Source: Kangiella koreensis DSM 16069
GTDB lineage: Bacteria; Pseudomonadota; Gammaproteobacteria; Enterobacterales; Kangiellaceae
Assembly (NCBI RefSeq): GCF_000024085.1
Contig: NC_013166.1
Span: forward strand, 1,426,001 to 1,490,000
DNA: 64,000 nt
Reading direction: 5' to 3'
Made by a program: the position numbers and the translations under genes. Shown in pieces: positions 10,601 through 18,981 of the stretch. Numbering within the stretch: position 1 is the stretch's first letter; each line of letters starts with the position of its first letter. Below the pieces are notes generated by a model that was not told the DNA's origin, did no database searches, and was given only the letters and a program-made list of their open reading frames with translations.

Positions 10601-11386
10601 GGGTGTCCGTGTTTGAGGCACATTAGAGCCCCAGGCAATGATGTAATTAGAGTTATACCAGTCAGCTGATTCAGGAACGTCTGTCTGCTCACCCCAGGTC
10701 ATTGGAGATGCAGGAGGAAGATCGCAGTACCAGTCATAGAAGCTCATACAGACGCCACCAATTAAAGACAGGTAGCGCGAACCCGCAGCATAAGAAACCA
10801 TCGACATCGCTGGGATTGGTGAGAAGCCAACGATTCGGTCAGGCCCATATTGCTTTGCAGTATAAACATTCGAAGCTGCGATGATTTCATTGACTTCATC
10901 CCAACTTGAACGAATGAAACCACCTAGACCGCGTTTTGTTTTATAGCTATTCGCCTTTTCAGGATCTTCAACAATCGACTGCCAGGCTTCAACCGGAGAT
11001 CTGGTTAATCGCGCTTCACGCCACAGTTTCAATAATGGCTTACGAACCTTAGGATACTTTAAGCGGTTCGCGCTATAAAGATACCAGGAATAGCTGGCAC
11101 CACGTGGGCAGCCGCGGGGTTCGTGATTAGGAAGATCGGGACGGGTTCTTGGGTAATCCGTTTGCTGGGTTTCCCAGGTCACCAGACCATTCTTCACATA
11201 AATTTTCCAGCTACATGAACCAGTACAGTTAACGCCATGAGTTGAGCGAACAATTTTGTCATGCTGCCAACGTTGTCGATAACTGTTTTCCCAAGCGCGG
11301 CTTTCGTTGGTCACTTCGCCGTGACCATTAGAAAACTCGCTTTGTTTTTTCTTAAAAAACTGTAAGCGATCAAGGAACTGACTCAT
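7634..11386 (-). CDS. narG: Respiratory nitrate reductase alpha subunit NarG
   Basis: The catalytic, cytoplasm-facing subunit that reduces nitrate to nitrite on a Mo-bisMGD cofactor; 1250 residues, full family length. The FS0 cluster ligands His50, Cys54, Cys58 and Cys93 are present (HGVNCTGSCSWK and RGCPRGASY), using the unusual His ligand of membrane-bound Nar. The Mo-ligand Asp lies at residue 222 in YCDLPPASP. The N-terminus lacks a Sec or export-type Tat peptide, as expected for a cytoplasm-facing enzyme. GGGAG precedes the ATG. It is the third gene of the leftward unit, 68 bp after narK2. Confidence 0.98.
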   Translation of the reverse strand: MSQFLDRLQFFKKKQSEFSNGHGEVTNESRAWENSYRQRWQHDKIVRSTHGVNCTGSCSWKIYVKNGLVTWETQQTDYPRTRPDLPNHEPRGCPRGASYSWYLYSANRLKYPKVRKPLLKLWREARLTRSPVEAWQSIVEDPEKANSYKTKRGLGGFIRSSWDEVNEIIAASNVYTAKQYGPDRIVGFSPIPAMSMVSYAAGSRYLSLIGGVCMSFYDWYCDLPPASPMTWGEQTDVPESADWYNSNYIIAWGSNVPQTRTPDAHFFTEVRYKGAKTVSITPDYAEVSKLTDEWLNPKQGTDAALGMAFGHVILKEFHLENPSEYFTDYVRRYTDMPMLVVLEDYEKGGYTAGKFLRSSDLVDSLGQDNNPEWKTIAYDENTNELVSPLGSIGYRWGEKGKWNIQDKEGKEGKDVKLQLSLIGDDVASVSFPHFASDKSNQHWVSCEHNEVLNRNVPCKTITLADGRTVKVATVYDLMIANYGIDRGLGGENVASSYDDDIPFTPAWQEKITGVKRDKVIRIAREFADTAHKTKGKAMIIVGAAMNHWYHMDMNYRGLINMLMMCGCVGQSGGGWAHYVGQEKLRPQTGWLPLAFGLDWSRPPRQMNSTSFFYNHSSQWRHEKVSIHEVLSPLADKSQYPEHMLDYNIKAERMGWLPSAPQLDRNPLQITRDAEAAGMDPKDYVVQELKNGNLRFASEAPDDPKNFPRNLFVWRSNLLGSSGKGHEYMLKYLLGTKNGLMNDDLGTRGGFKPDEADWVEKGPEGKLDLVVTLDFRMSSTCLYSDIVLPTACWYEKDDLNTSDMHPFIHPLSTAVDPAWEARSDWDIYKGIAKKFSEVAEGELGIEKDLVTVPILHDTAGELAQSDVKDWKKGECELIPGKTAPNMMVVERDYPNTYKKFTSLGPLLEKLGNGGKGIGWNTDEEVEFLRKLNHTVLDEGVSEGQPQIETAIDAAEVVLSLAPETNGNVAVKAWSALGEFTGLDHTHLALPKHEEKIRFRDIQAQPRKIISSPTWSGLEDEHVSYNAGYTNVHEFIPWRTITGRQQFYQDHLWMQAFGEQMVSYRPPINTKTIEYVKDKKPNGNKEIVLNWITPHQKWGIHSTYSDNLLMLTLSRGGPIIWLSELDAKEAGIEDNDWVEVFNANGAIACRAVVSQRVKQGMVMMYHAQERIVNVPGSEMTGTRGGHHNSVTRVVLKPTHMIGGYAQQSYGFNYYGTVGCNRDEFVVVRKMDKVDWLDGPDGDVHPQPLPDEV

Positions 11387-11454
11387 ATTACTCTCCCATC
11401 TGATCTGTTATTTAAATTCATAAATGTCGTCATAATTAAATTCTTTACTACCAA

Positions 11455-13068
11455 TTAAGGGTTATAAAATTCACCATTTTTTCTCAGGTAAAACCACCAG
11501 TTAACGAATAAGCAGACCGCATAAAATATGGAAAAACCAATCAATGCATATTCAGGTGTAGTGGCTTGGATCTGTTCGCCAAAGACTTTTGGGATGTAGA
11601 AAGCGCCATAAGCTGCAACGGCTGAGGTCCAGCCAAGTACAGGACCGGCCTGTTCTTTTGGGAAGACCATTGCGATGGTACGGAAGGTTGAACCATTACC
11701 AATACCGGTTGCCGCAAACAGCACCAGGAACAATATAAAGAACGGAATGAAATACTCTTCAGGGCTAGCTGAACCATAAGCAGCTTTCATGTAATAGGCG
11801 ACGCCGAGTGCGCTGGCAACCATGATTAGCGAACAAATTTGAGTGACTAAAGCGCCACCAACTTTGTCAGAAATCCAACCGCCTACTGGACGAATCAAAG
11901 CACCAATAAAAGGTCCCATCCAGGCATACATCAAAGCACTAGGACCATTAGTATTAATCGTATCGTGAGTCATGACACCATCGACCATGATATGGCTGTA
12001 GCCGAAGATGACCTTGATAGCGAGCGGGAATGCTGCTGCAAAACCAATGAAGGAGCCGAAAGTCATGGTGTAAATAACACTCATCACCCAGGTATGCTTG
12101 TTATTGAAAATCTTGTATTGACGGTTAAGACTGGTACGAATCTGTCCAGGCAATGCCTTAAGCAGAAATACTGTCGCTGTAATAACCAATACCAGAACAA
12201 TTTCTTTAGGCACGCCAAAACCAGAACCGTTAGCACTTTCGGGCAACATCAACCACAAACCAGCCATTGCAGTGATAAAGCCAATTAATAGCATGAAAGT
12301 TATTTTCCCAAAGGCCGACAAAGGATTACCTATGTCCGGTGATACTTCTTGCGTCTTAATGTTGTTCATGCCAAACCAAGCTGCGAAAGCAAGCGGAACA
12401 AGCAGTAGTAACCAAACAAAGCCGGCATTTTGAATCCAGGTTTCTGAACCTGCTTCAATTTTTCCAATAAGGGTTCCGCTTGAACTGACCAAAGTCATTG
12501 GGTCGCCACCCATGGCTCCGAATGCTCCGATAGTCATGAATAAAGGAACCAAAATCTGCATCGAGGTTACGCCAAAATTGCCCAGTCCTGCATTCAAACC
12601 CAAGGCTAAACCCTGTTGTTTTTTAGGAAAGAAAAAGCTGATGTTAGACATTGATGAAGCAAAGTTGCCGCCACCCAGGCCCGATAACAAAGCCAACAGC
12701 TGGAACATCCACAATGGCGTGTCTTTATCCTGTAGCGCAATACCGGTTCCAACGGCTGGAATCATCAATAACGCTGTGGTAAAGAAAATGGTATTACGGC
12801 CACCACACAGGCGAATGAAGAAGCTACTAGGGATACGTAATGTTGCTCCGGTTAAGCCAGAAATAGCCATCAGAGTGAACAACTCTGATTTTTCAAATGG
12901 GAAGCCGAGGTTCAACATCTGAACCGTGATAATTCCCCAATACAGCCAGACTGCAAAACCACACAGTAGACTTGGAATTGAAATCCAAAGGTTTCGGTTA
13001 GCAACCTTCTTACCTTCGGACTCCCAAAACTTAGGATCTTCTACATCCCATTTTTTTAAGTCAGCCAT
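11455..13068 (-). CDS. narK2: NarK-family nitrate/nitrite transporter (second copy)
   Basis: A major-facilitator transporter of 537 residues from the ATG at 13066-13068 (MADLKKWDVEDPKFWE), which has GGAG at good spacing; a TTG four codons upstream overlaps that ribosome binding site. About 12 membrane segments are visible. The nitrate-signature glycine motif appears as LNAGLGNFGVTSMQ, with a second glycine-rich motif later (GIGNGSTFR). The extended N-terminus and length match NarK/NarU proteins that act as nitrate/nitrite antiporters. Together with the shorter neighbour it forms the NarK1-NarK2 pair known from denitrifiers. Confidence 0.92.
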   Translation of the reverse strand: MADLKKWDVEDPKFWESEGKKVANRNLWISIPSLLCGFAVWLYWGIITVQMLNLGFPFEKSELFTLMAISGLTGATLRIPSSFFIRLCGGRNTIFFTTALLMIPAVGTGIALQDKDTPLWMFQLLALLSGLGGGNFASSMSNISFFFPKKQQGLALGLNAGLGNFGVTSMQILVPLFMTIGAFGAMGGDPMTLVSSSGTLIGKIEAGSETWIQNAGFVWLLLLVPLAFAAWFGMNNIKTQEVSPDIGNPLSAFGKITFMLLIGFITAMAGLWLMLPESANGSGFGVPKEIVLVLVITATVFLLKALPGQIRTSLNRQYKIFNNKHTWVMSVIYTMTFGSFIGFAAAFPLAIKVIFGYSHIMVDGVMTHDTINTNGPSALMYAWMGPFIGALIRPVGGWISDKVGGALVTQICSLIMVASALGVAYYMKAAYGSASPEEYFIPFFILFLVLFAATGIGNGSTFRTIAMVFPKEQAGPVLGWTSAVAAYGAFYIPKVFGEQIQATTPEYALIGFSIFYAVCLFVNWWFYLRKNGEFYNP

Positions 13069-13105
13069 TGCTTTCTCCAATAAGTAATCATTAAATTCGA
13101 TATAG

Positions 13106-13133
13106 CGTTATGCCTCGTTGCCAAGGCATAACG
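13106..13133 (-). promoter_or_regulatory. Intercistronic stem-loop between narK1 and narK2
   Basis: A 10-bp perfect stem (CGTTATGCCT pairing with AGGCATAACG) with an 8-base loop fills the gap between the two transporter genes. No T-run follows on the leftward strand. It may set the relative mRNA levels of narK1 and the downstream genes by stabilising an RNA end. Confidence 0.55.
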
Positions 13134-13134
13134 T

Positions 13135-14382
13135 TTACAATATTTCGCTTTCTTTTTTCTGCTGAACAATCGCGTAGTTCATCCATACCATGCAGATAGC
13201 AACCAGAATGAATAGCAGCATGAAACAAGAACTACGAACGTTGGTATAGTCTGATAAAAGACCGAAAAAGATGGGTAGTGTAAATCCGCCTAAACCACCT
13301 AGAACGCCTACCATGCCGCCAACCGACCCCATGTTATTGGGGTAATAGTCGTGAATAATTCGATAGACACTGGCTTTACCGAACCCCTGCGCAATCCCCA
13401 CCACAAAAACTAATGCTGTGAAGATCCAAATGTTCAAACCAATGTCGAAACTGAAATCACCTTCAATACCTTTAACCAGCAAAGTTGTTTGTGGATAGGA
13501 CAGGAAGAAGAGACATGCGATTGAAATCCAGAATACCCACCAGTTGACTTTACGAGCGCCAACTTTATCGGAAGCATAGCCACCAGCAGCACGAATCAAG
13601 CCAGAGGGTAAGGTAAATAGCATGGTAATAAAGGATGCCGTTTTAAGGTCTAAACCATATTCACCGACATAGTATTTTGGCAGCCACAAGGCCAATGCGA
13701 CAAAACCACCAAACACAAAGTAATAGTAGAGTCCAAATCGCCAAACACGGAGTTCTTTTAATGGCGCCAATTGATCTTTGATTGAAATGTGCTTGCCAGT
13801 TCTGGCTCGCTCGACTTGTTTTGGATCGTTAAAAGTGAAGAACCAGAACACAATTGCCATTACCAGCATTGCAATTGAGTAAACCTTGGGCACCATTTGC
13901 CATCCGGCAGCAACTACAATCATTGGAGCAACTAAGTTGGTGATAGCAGCACCAGCATTACCGGCACCAAAGATGCCCATTGCAGTGCCCTGCTTCTCTT
14001 TTTCGAACCAGGCAGAGGTATAGGCAATACCAATGGCAAAAGAGCCACCAGCCAAACCTACAAATAAACCTGCTACCAGGTATTGCCAATATTCATGAGC
14101 AAATGCCAGCCCGTAGGTAGCACCGGCAACTAACAGCATTTGAATAAAAAAGACAATACGCCCACCATAACGATCGGTTAAAATACCCAACGGCAATCGT
14201 GTAATGGAGCCTGTTAAAATTGGTGTAGCGACCAGAATGCCGAACTCGGTATCCGTCAATCCAAGCTCTTGCTTAATCTTAATGCCGATAATCGAGAACA
14301 TGGTCCACACTGCAAAGTTAAATGCGAATGCGACCGTACTCATGGACAAAACAGAATATTGTTTTTGTTTGTGCGTTAGCAT
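13135..14382 (-). CDS. narK1: NarK-family nitrate transporter (first copy, NarK1 type)
   Basis: A 415-residue major-facilitator protein with about 12 membrane segments, first gene of the nar unit. The ATG at 14380-14382 (MLTHKQKQYSV) follows a perfect AGGAGG; longer in-frame readings would start inside the promoter leader. The nitrate-signature motif is GAGNAGAAITN near residue 135, and a second glycine-rich motif GGMVGVLGGLGGF lies near residue 365. The short form is the NarK1 type, generally regarded as a proton-driven nitrate importer. Upstream stands an FNR-dependent promoter with a NarL-type site. Confidence 0.92.
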   Translation of the reverse strand: MLTHKQKQYSVLSMSTVAFAFNFAVWTMFSIIGIKIKQELGLTDTEFGILVATPILTGSITRLPLGILTDRYGGRIVFFIQMLLVAGATYGLAFAHEYWQYLVAGLFVGLAGGSFAIGIAYTSAWFEKEKQGTAMGIFGAGNAGAAITNLVAPMIVVAAGWQMVPKVYSIAMLVMAIVFWFFTFNDPKQVERARTGKHISIKDQLAPLKELRVWRFGLYYYFVFGGFVALALWLPKYYVGEYGLDLKTASFITMLFTLPSGLIRAAGGYASDKVGARKVNWWVFWISIACLFFLSYPQTTLLVKGIEGDFSFDIGLNIWIFTALVFVVGIAQGFGKASVYRIIHDYYPNNMGSVGGMVGVLGGLGGFTLPIFFGLLSDYTNVRSSCFMLLFILVAICMVWMNYAIVQQKKESEIL

Positions 14383-14412
14383 TGAGAGCCTCCTCATCTT
14401 TATCTCAAAGTG

Positions 14413-14454
14413 AAGATACTCCCCCTCTTTGACCATCTATTTGATCGAGATCAA
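14413..14454 (-). promoter_or_regulatory. FNR-dependent promoter of the nar operon
   Basis: A perfect FNR box, TTGATCGAGATCAA, lies at 14441-14454. On the leftward strand a -10 hexamer TATCTT (14413-14418) is centred exactly 32 bp away, the spacing of a class II FNR promoter (site at -41.5). Transcription would start near 14406 and the AGGAGG of narK1 follows about 12 bases later. Established for E. coli FNR; the fit here is read directly from the sequence. Confidence 0.88.
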
Positions 14455-14491
14455 TAAGTCACTCCCGCTAACAATTACTATATTTAAAAAC

Positions 14492-14507
14492 TACCACCAA
14501 AGTGGTA
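14492..14507. promoter_or_regulatory. NarL-type 7-2-7 binding site
   Basis: TACCACC-AA-AGTGGTA is an inverted pair of NarL heptamers spaced by two bases. The right half fits the consensus fully and the left half misses one base. It lies about 45 bp upstream of the FNR box with respect to narK1 and between narK1 and narX, so it can serve the nar unit and perhaps narXL. Confidence 0.75.
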
Positions 14508-14572
14508 TGCAACAGTTCTAGCTAACCTGTTGATAAGTATGAAAAAGCTCTTTTCGTACTCGTGTAAGGTAG

Positions 14573-14609
14573 GATAATTTAGACTCTCAGGTTCTTTGGT
14601 AGTACTACC
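14573..14609 (+). promoter_or_regulatory. Candidate narXL promoter with downstream palindrome
   Basis: A -10-like hexamer GATAAT lies at 14573-14578, without a good -35. A 12-bp perfect palindrome GGTAGTACTACC at 14598-14609 contains NarL-like heptamers (TACTACC) and sits between the putative start of transcription and the narX start codon, a position suited to autoregulation. Inference. Confidence 0.4.
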
Positions 14610-14627
14610 CAACAATAGGTTTAAACA

Positions 14628-16451
14628 TTGCTCAAAAAGTCCGTTAAAGACAGCAAAGTCAATTACACCTCTTTAGTGACTAGAGCGGGATTGGTAATGG
14701 CTATTATTGTCGCCCTGGCATTGGCCAGCTTAATTACTTCTATGTTTGTCTCGGAGAGTCTTGATGGTGACGCTGCTCAGATTAACGTTGCAGGTTCACT
14801 ACGAATGCAGTCTATTCGCTTATCCAGGGCACTCACCGCTGAGCAAAATAATTTAGACATCTTGAATGCAACTACGGCAACCGATGAGATCCGTGAGTTT
14901 GAACGAAGGCTCAGCATCTTGCTAAGCCATGGTTTAATTGCAAATAGTGGAAACCAAAAAATTGTTGATATTCATAAAGTCTTGGAGCAGCAGTGGTTTG
15001 AGATTAAAACACAGGTGAACACCAATCCTGCCAGATTTGAAACTGATTACAGTTTGATCGATCAATTTGTCGGTACTATCGATCGGCTGGTATCTATTCT
15101 GCAAAGTGAGTCTGAGAAAAAGATACGTGTCCTTAGAATGATTCAAGGCAGCGCCCTCTTCTTGACACTTTTAACTGCCTTTATAGCGCTTTACCGTATT
15201 AATCGAAGCATTGTTCAACCCATGAATAACCTGGTTGCAGCAGCGAAAGAGGCTTCCAAAGGAAACTTTAATGTAAGAGTCAGCGACATTTCTAATGACG
15301 AAATTGGTCTGCTAGGAACTACCTTTAATGAAATGTCTACGCGATTACAAATTATTCATAACCACCTCGAGGAAAAAGTACAAGAAAAAACAACTAAGCT
15401 GGAGCGAAGCAACAAGTCACTGGAATTGCTTTACCAAACCTCTCATAACCTAGTTCGAGCTAACAGCAGGCGTGACTTTGAAAATTTACTGGCTCAAGTT
15501 GAGCAAACGATAGGCGATGGACAGGTCATATTGTGCCTTGATCAAAAAGTGCAAAATAGTCATCAGAGAATTCCTATCAGTCAACACGAACTGCCTAAAA
15601 ATTGTGACCAGATTCATTGTAGCCAATGTAAAATATCAAACAATATCAGGCACTCTTTCCACATCCATAAGCAAGATAAAGATTATGGCTCCCTGCAGTA
15701 TTTCTCAAATAAAGGAAAGCCAGAGCAATGGGTTCATAACTTGCTGCAGGCTATTGCGGATAATATAGCTGTTGCTATAAGTCTTGATCAGAAAAGAGCG
15801 CAAGAAAACCTACTGCTTTTAATGGAGGAGCGTGCTGTCATTGCAAGAGAGCTGCATGACTCTCTCGCACAATCACTGTCCTTTTTAAAGCTTCAAACGT
15901 CATTGCTCAGCAGACAGCTGGATAAAAATCTTGAGCGAAACACGATCGAAAATACAATTGGTGATTTGAAAGATGGTTTGAATAATGCTTATAGACAATT
16001 AAGAGAATTGCTAACAACTTTCCGTCTGCAAATTGAAGAGCCCTCTTTAGAAAGTGCACTCAAAGGTACCGTTGCTGAATTTAGTACTAAGTGTGGTTAT
16101 GAGGTAGAGCTTGATTACTCGATAACGAATCAAACCTTAACTTCCAATCAACAAATTCATGCACTGCAGATAATCCGCGAAGCATTATCCAACGTCCAGC
16201 GGCATTCGCAGGCGAGTAAAGCCTGGGTGAAATTATCCATCCAAGGTGGAAAGGTACATGTCGAAGTTATTGATAATGGTATTGGCATCCCCGATGAAAT
16301 GCCCGAAGGCACCCACTATGGTCTATCCATCATGAACGAACGCGCTGCGTCCTTGAATGCCAATATTGATATCCGCAAAGCTCCCCCCCAAGGCACCATC
16401 GTTGAGATGACTTTAGAGCCACAAACAAACACCATAGAAGGGATACGATGA
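14628..16451 (+). CDS. narX: Nitrate/nitrite sensor histidine kinase NarX
   Basis: A 607-residue membrane kinase. First membrane segment about residues 20-42; the nitrate-binding P-box is DAAQINVAGSLRMQSIRLS (residues 48-66), nearly as in E. coli NarX. The second membrane segment is about 173-190, then HAMP (to about 245), a coiled signalling helix, a GAF-like central module with a Cys cluster (326, 331, 334), and a HisKA_3 domain with phospho-acceptor His410 (ARELHDSLAQSLSF) followed by an HATPase (NGIGIP near the end). The start is a TTG; AGG lies about nine bases upstream and no earlier ATG is available, so the start is uncertain. The stop overlaps narL by four bases. Confidence 0.95.
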   Translation: MLKKSVKDSKVNYTSLVTRAGLVMAIIVALALASLITSMFVSESLDGDAAQINVAGSLRMQSIRLSRALTAEQNNLDILNATTATDEIREFERRLSILLSHGLIANSGNQKIVDIHKVLEQQWFEIKTQVNTNPARFETDYSLIDQFVGTIDRLVSILQSESEKKIRVLRMIQGSALFLTLLTAFIALYRINRSIVQPMNNLVAAAKEASKGNFNVRVSDISNDEIGLLGTTFNEMSTRLQIIHNHLEEKVQEKTTKLERSNKSLELLYQTSHNLVRANSRRDFENLLAQVEQTIGDGQVILCLDQKVQNSHQRIPISQHELPKNCDQIHCSQCKISNNIRHSFHIHKQDKDYGSLQYFSNKGKPEQWVHNLLQAIADNIAVAISLDQKRAQENLLLLMEERAVIARELHDSLAQSLSFLKLQTSLLSRQLDKNLERNTIENTIGDLKDGLNNAYRQLRELLTTFRLQIEEPSLESALKGTVAEFSTKCGYEVELDYSITNQTLTSNQQIHALQIIREALSNVQRHSQASKAWVKLSIQGGKVHVEVIDNGIGIPDEMPEGTHYGLSIMNERAASLNANIDIRKAPPQGTIVEMTLEPQTNTIEGIR

Positions 16452-17092
16452 AACAGAACAATATTTCTATCATGTTAGTTGATGATCACCCTCTGCTTCG
16501 CAAAGGCGTGGTGCAACTGATCGAGTTAGAGGATAACCTGGAAGTAGTTGCTGAAGCGAACAATGGTGAAGACGCCGTCAAGCGTGCGCTTGAGTTAGAT
16601 CCCGATCTAATCATGCTTGATCTTAATATGAAAGGATTGAATGGTGTTGAAACTTTAAAAGCCATCAAACAGACGGGCGTTAAAGCAAAAGTTATTATGT
16701 TTACAGTATCCGACGCCGAAGCCGATGTTCTACAGGCCCTCAAGGCTGGCGTTGATGGCTATGTCCTGAAAGATTCCGAACCTGAAGAACTGATTCAATA
16801 TATTAATAAATCCATGCAGGGTGAGCTTGTGATAAGCGCCCCACTCACCCAGATTCTGGCCAAGTCATTTCGCCCTAAAGCTGAAAAAGAAGAGTTCCTT
16901 GAGGCACTTACCAATCGGGAAACACAAATTTTACGCTACATTTCGCAAGGTGATAGCAACAAGGTTATTGCCCGAAAATTAGAAATTGCAGAGAGTACGG
17001 TTAAAGTGCATGTCAAACACCTACTAAAAAAAATCAACCTTAAATCTCGTATTGAAGCGGCATTGTTTGCGGTTGAGAATAAATTATTTTAG
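16448..17092 (+). CDS. narL: Nitrate/nitrite response regulator NarL
   Basis: A 214-residue two-domain regulator. The receiver domain holds the acidic pair in VDDHP and the phospho-acceptor Asp58 (IMLDLN), with Thr/Lys switch residues in FTVSD and YVLKDS. The C-terminal LuxR/GerE helix-turn-helix occupies about residues 150-214 (LTNRETQILRYISQG to VKHLLKKINLKSR). Phosphorylated by NarX, it should bind heptamers such as those at 14492-14507. Coupled to narX by an ATGA overlap; a strong terminator follows. Confidence 0.95.
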   Translation: MKQNNISIMLVDDHPLLRKGVVQLIELEDNLEVVAEANNGEDAVKRALELDPDLIMLDLNMKGLNGVETLKAIKQTGVKAKVIMFTVSDAEADVLQALKAGVDGYVLKDSEPEELIQYINKSMQGELVISAPLTQILAKSFRPKAEKEEFLEALTNRETQILRYISQGDSNKVIARKLEIAESTVKVHVKHLLKKINLKSRIEAALFAVENKLF

Positions 17093-17112
17093 TGCAATCA
17101 CATGCTCACAAA

Positions 17113-17143
17113 AAAGCGCTTCATGATAAAGCGCTTTTTTTTT
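17113..17143. terminator. Bidirectional rho-independent terminator between narL and moeA
   Basis: A 9-bp perfect stem AAAGCGCTT / AAGCGCTTT with a 7-base loop is followed by nine T residues on the plus strand and preceded by an A-tract that serves as the T-run for leftward moeA. Confidence 0.9.
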
Positions 17144-17161
17144 CAATCATTCAGTGAAGTG

Positions 17162-18388
17162 CTAATCGAAAGGAATGAACTCGATTGAATCCCCTATGCT
17201 CACACTGGTATTAATAGGAATACGAGCAAAGCCATTACTCCAGCTGCTTGATGATAATACTCCAGAGCTTTGATTCGGAAATTTATCCAACCAAATCTGC
17301 CCTTCTTTCTCGACGGTCCTAACATACAGGTATTGCTCACGGGGAGCTTCTTTACTGATCGAGAATGAAGCCTTAGCAGTCAGATTATTCGGGTGCAGTT
17401 CACCGCATCCCTGAAAGACTTTAAGGTATGGCTTGGCAATCACATTAAAGGTTACAAACACTGCAGAAGGGTTACCGGGCAGACCTATAAAGGGGGTGTT
17501 TTTAACATAACCAAATGCAAATGGCTTGCCTGGCTTTATGGCAATTTTCCACAGCTCCAGACGCCCAAGTTGTTCAACACTGGTTTTGACATAATCCTCT
17601 TCGCCCACTGAAACTCCACCACTGGTAATAATACAATCAGCGTTCTCGGCAGCATCGCTAAGTGCTTGCTGTATTTTAGCCTCATTATCTTCAATGGTGC
17701 CGCAATCATAAATAGTGCAGCCAAGTGACTGTAATAAGCCAATTAGAGTAAAGTGATTGGAGTTATAAATTTGTCCATCTTCAATCGGATTGCCAGGTTC
17801 AACTAATTCATTACCGGTGGAGATCACAGCGACTATTAGTTTGCGATACACAGGAACTTGCTGAATGCCAACCGAAGCCAACAGACCCAGTTCTTGCGCT
17901 CGTAATGGTTTGCCAGCCTTAATAATGACTGAATCAGCTGCAATATCCTGCCCCTTTGGGCGAATATTTTGCTGATCACTGACCGACTCAGGAAAAGACA
18001 CCCAAATGCCAGCGTCAGTTTCAGATACTTCACATTGCTCCTGCATAATCACAGCGTTGCATTGTGGCGGTACAGGTGCACCGGTAAAAATCCGCGCGCA
18101 GGTTTCTGCTTCTAAGGGTTTATCAGCTGGATCGCCGGCAATAATTCTTTGGCTAACTCGTAATGGCTGACCAGATTTTAAAGAATCAGTATGAATCGCA
18201 TAACCATCCATCGCACTATTATCAAAACCAGGGACATTAATACGTGACAATTGTTCTTTGGCTAAAACTCGCCCCATTGCTTCATATAAGTTTACCGTTT
18301 CGTGCTCTTGTACTGGCTTAACGCTTTCAAGCAAGGTTTCAATTGCCTGTTTAACCGGCATCAGACCGGGAGCATCACAACAACTCAT
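17162..18388 (-). CDS. moeA: Molybdopterin molybdenumtransferase MoeA
   Basis: MoeA inserts molybdate into adenylylated molybdopterin. The 408-residue protein starts at the ATG 18386-18388 (MSCCDAPGLMPVKQAI), which overlaps the moaB stop in ATGA; an upstream GTG is less likely. Family motifs are PGFDNSAMDGYA near residue 60, GDPADKPL, ARIFTGAPVP, the MPT-binding ITSGGVSVGEEDY and KPGKPFAFG, and GLPGNPSAVFVTF. The C-terminal domain IV is present. Cotranscribed with moaB from an FNR promoter. Confidence 0.95.
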   Translation of the reverse strand: MSCCDAPGLMPVKQAIETLLESVKPVQEHETVNLYEAMGRVLAKEQLSRINVPGFDNSAMDGYAIHTDSLKSGQPLRVSQRIIAGDPADKPLEAETCARIFTGAPVPPQCNAVIMQEQCEVSETDAGIWVSFPESVSDQQNIRPKGQDIAADSVIIKAGKPLRAQELGLLASVGIQQVPVYRKLIVAVISTGNELVEPGNPIEDGQIYNSNHFTLIGLLQSLGCTIYDCGTIEDNEAKIQQALSDAAENADCIITSGGVSVGEEDYVKTSVEQLGRLELWKIAIKPGKPFAFGYVKNTPFIGLPGNPSAVFVTFNVIAKPYLKVFQGCGELHPNNLTAKASFSISKEAPREQYLYVRTVEKEGQIWLDKFPNQSSGVLSSSSWSNGFARIPINTSVSIGDSIEFIPFD

Positions 18389-18954
18389 AAACGTGTCTCG
18401 CACACCTGCAAGCGCCCTGTTTCATCGGCTTGCTGAATTTCCAGATGTTCAACAAAATTGCAGGGGCGATGGCTGTTATCAAGTTGCTCTTCTAAAATCT
18501 GATACCAGGCTGTTCGACAGGCATTAGGAGAGCCTGGCATGCAAACAATTAGTGTCCGATTGGCTAAACCTGCCAATGCTCGAGACTGGACAGTTGATGT
18601 TCCAATATCACCATAAGATATGTGTCTGAATAACTCTCCAAAACCATCAACAATTTTGTCCAATAATGGACTAATTGCTTGTGGCGTATTATCTCGTGCG
18701 GTAAACCCTGTGCCGCCTGTGATCAATATGACCTGTACTTTTTCATCCGCTATCCATTGTGATACAACAGCACGCAATTGATATATATCATCCTTTACAA
18801 TATTTTTACCGGCTAATTGATGTCCTGCATCAGTTAACCCCTTTATCAAAGTCTTACCAGATGTATCGGTTTCTTCAGTGCGAGTGTCACTGACGGTCAG
18901 CACAGAAATGTTCAAAGGAATAAAGGGTTTCGGCTGTTTATTGTGAGAATTCAT
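18385..18954 (-). CDS. moaB: Molybdopterin adenylyltransferase-like protein MoaB
   Basis: A 189-residue MoaB/MogA-fold protein. MogA-type enzymes adenylylate molybdopterin before MoeA inserts Mo. Typical motifs are LNISVLTVSDTRT, ITGGTGFTARDNTPQA (the MPT-binding loop), and MPGSPNACRTAW. The C-terminus (after PCNFVEHL) carries an extra 20 residues beyond the usual family end. First gene of moaB-moeA; the promoter upstream carries a perfect FNR box, tying cofactor synthesis to oxygen limitation. Confidence 0.93.
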   Translation of the reverse strand: MNSHNKQPKPFIPLNISVLTVSDTRTEETDTSGKTLIKGLTDAGHQLAGKNIVKDDIYQLRAVVSQWIADEKVQVILITGGTGFTARDNTPQAISPLLDKIVDGFGELFRHISYGDIGTSTVQSRALAGLANRTLIVCMPGSPNACRTAWYQILEEQLDNSHRPCNFVEHLEIQQADETGRLQVCETRL

Positions 18955-18981
18955 GAGAAATTACCTATTAAAATTTGTTAC

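Noticed and set aside
12512..12922. Open frame of 136 codons opposite narK2
   Set aside because: Antisense to a transporter gene with full family similarity; composition is typical of a shadow frame.
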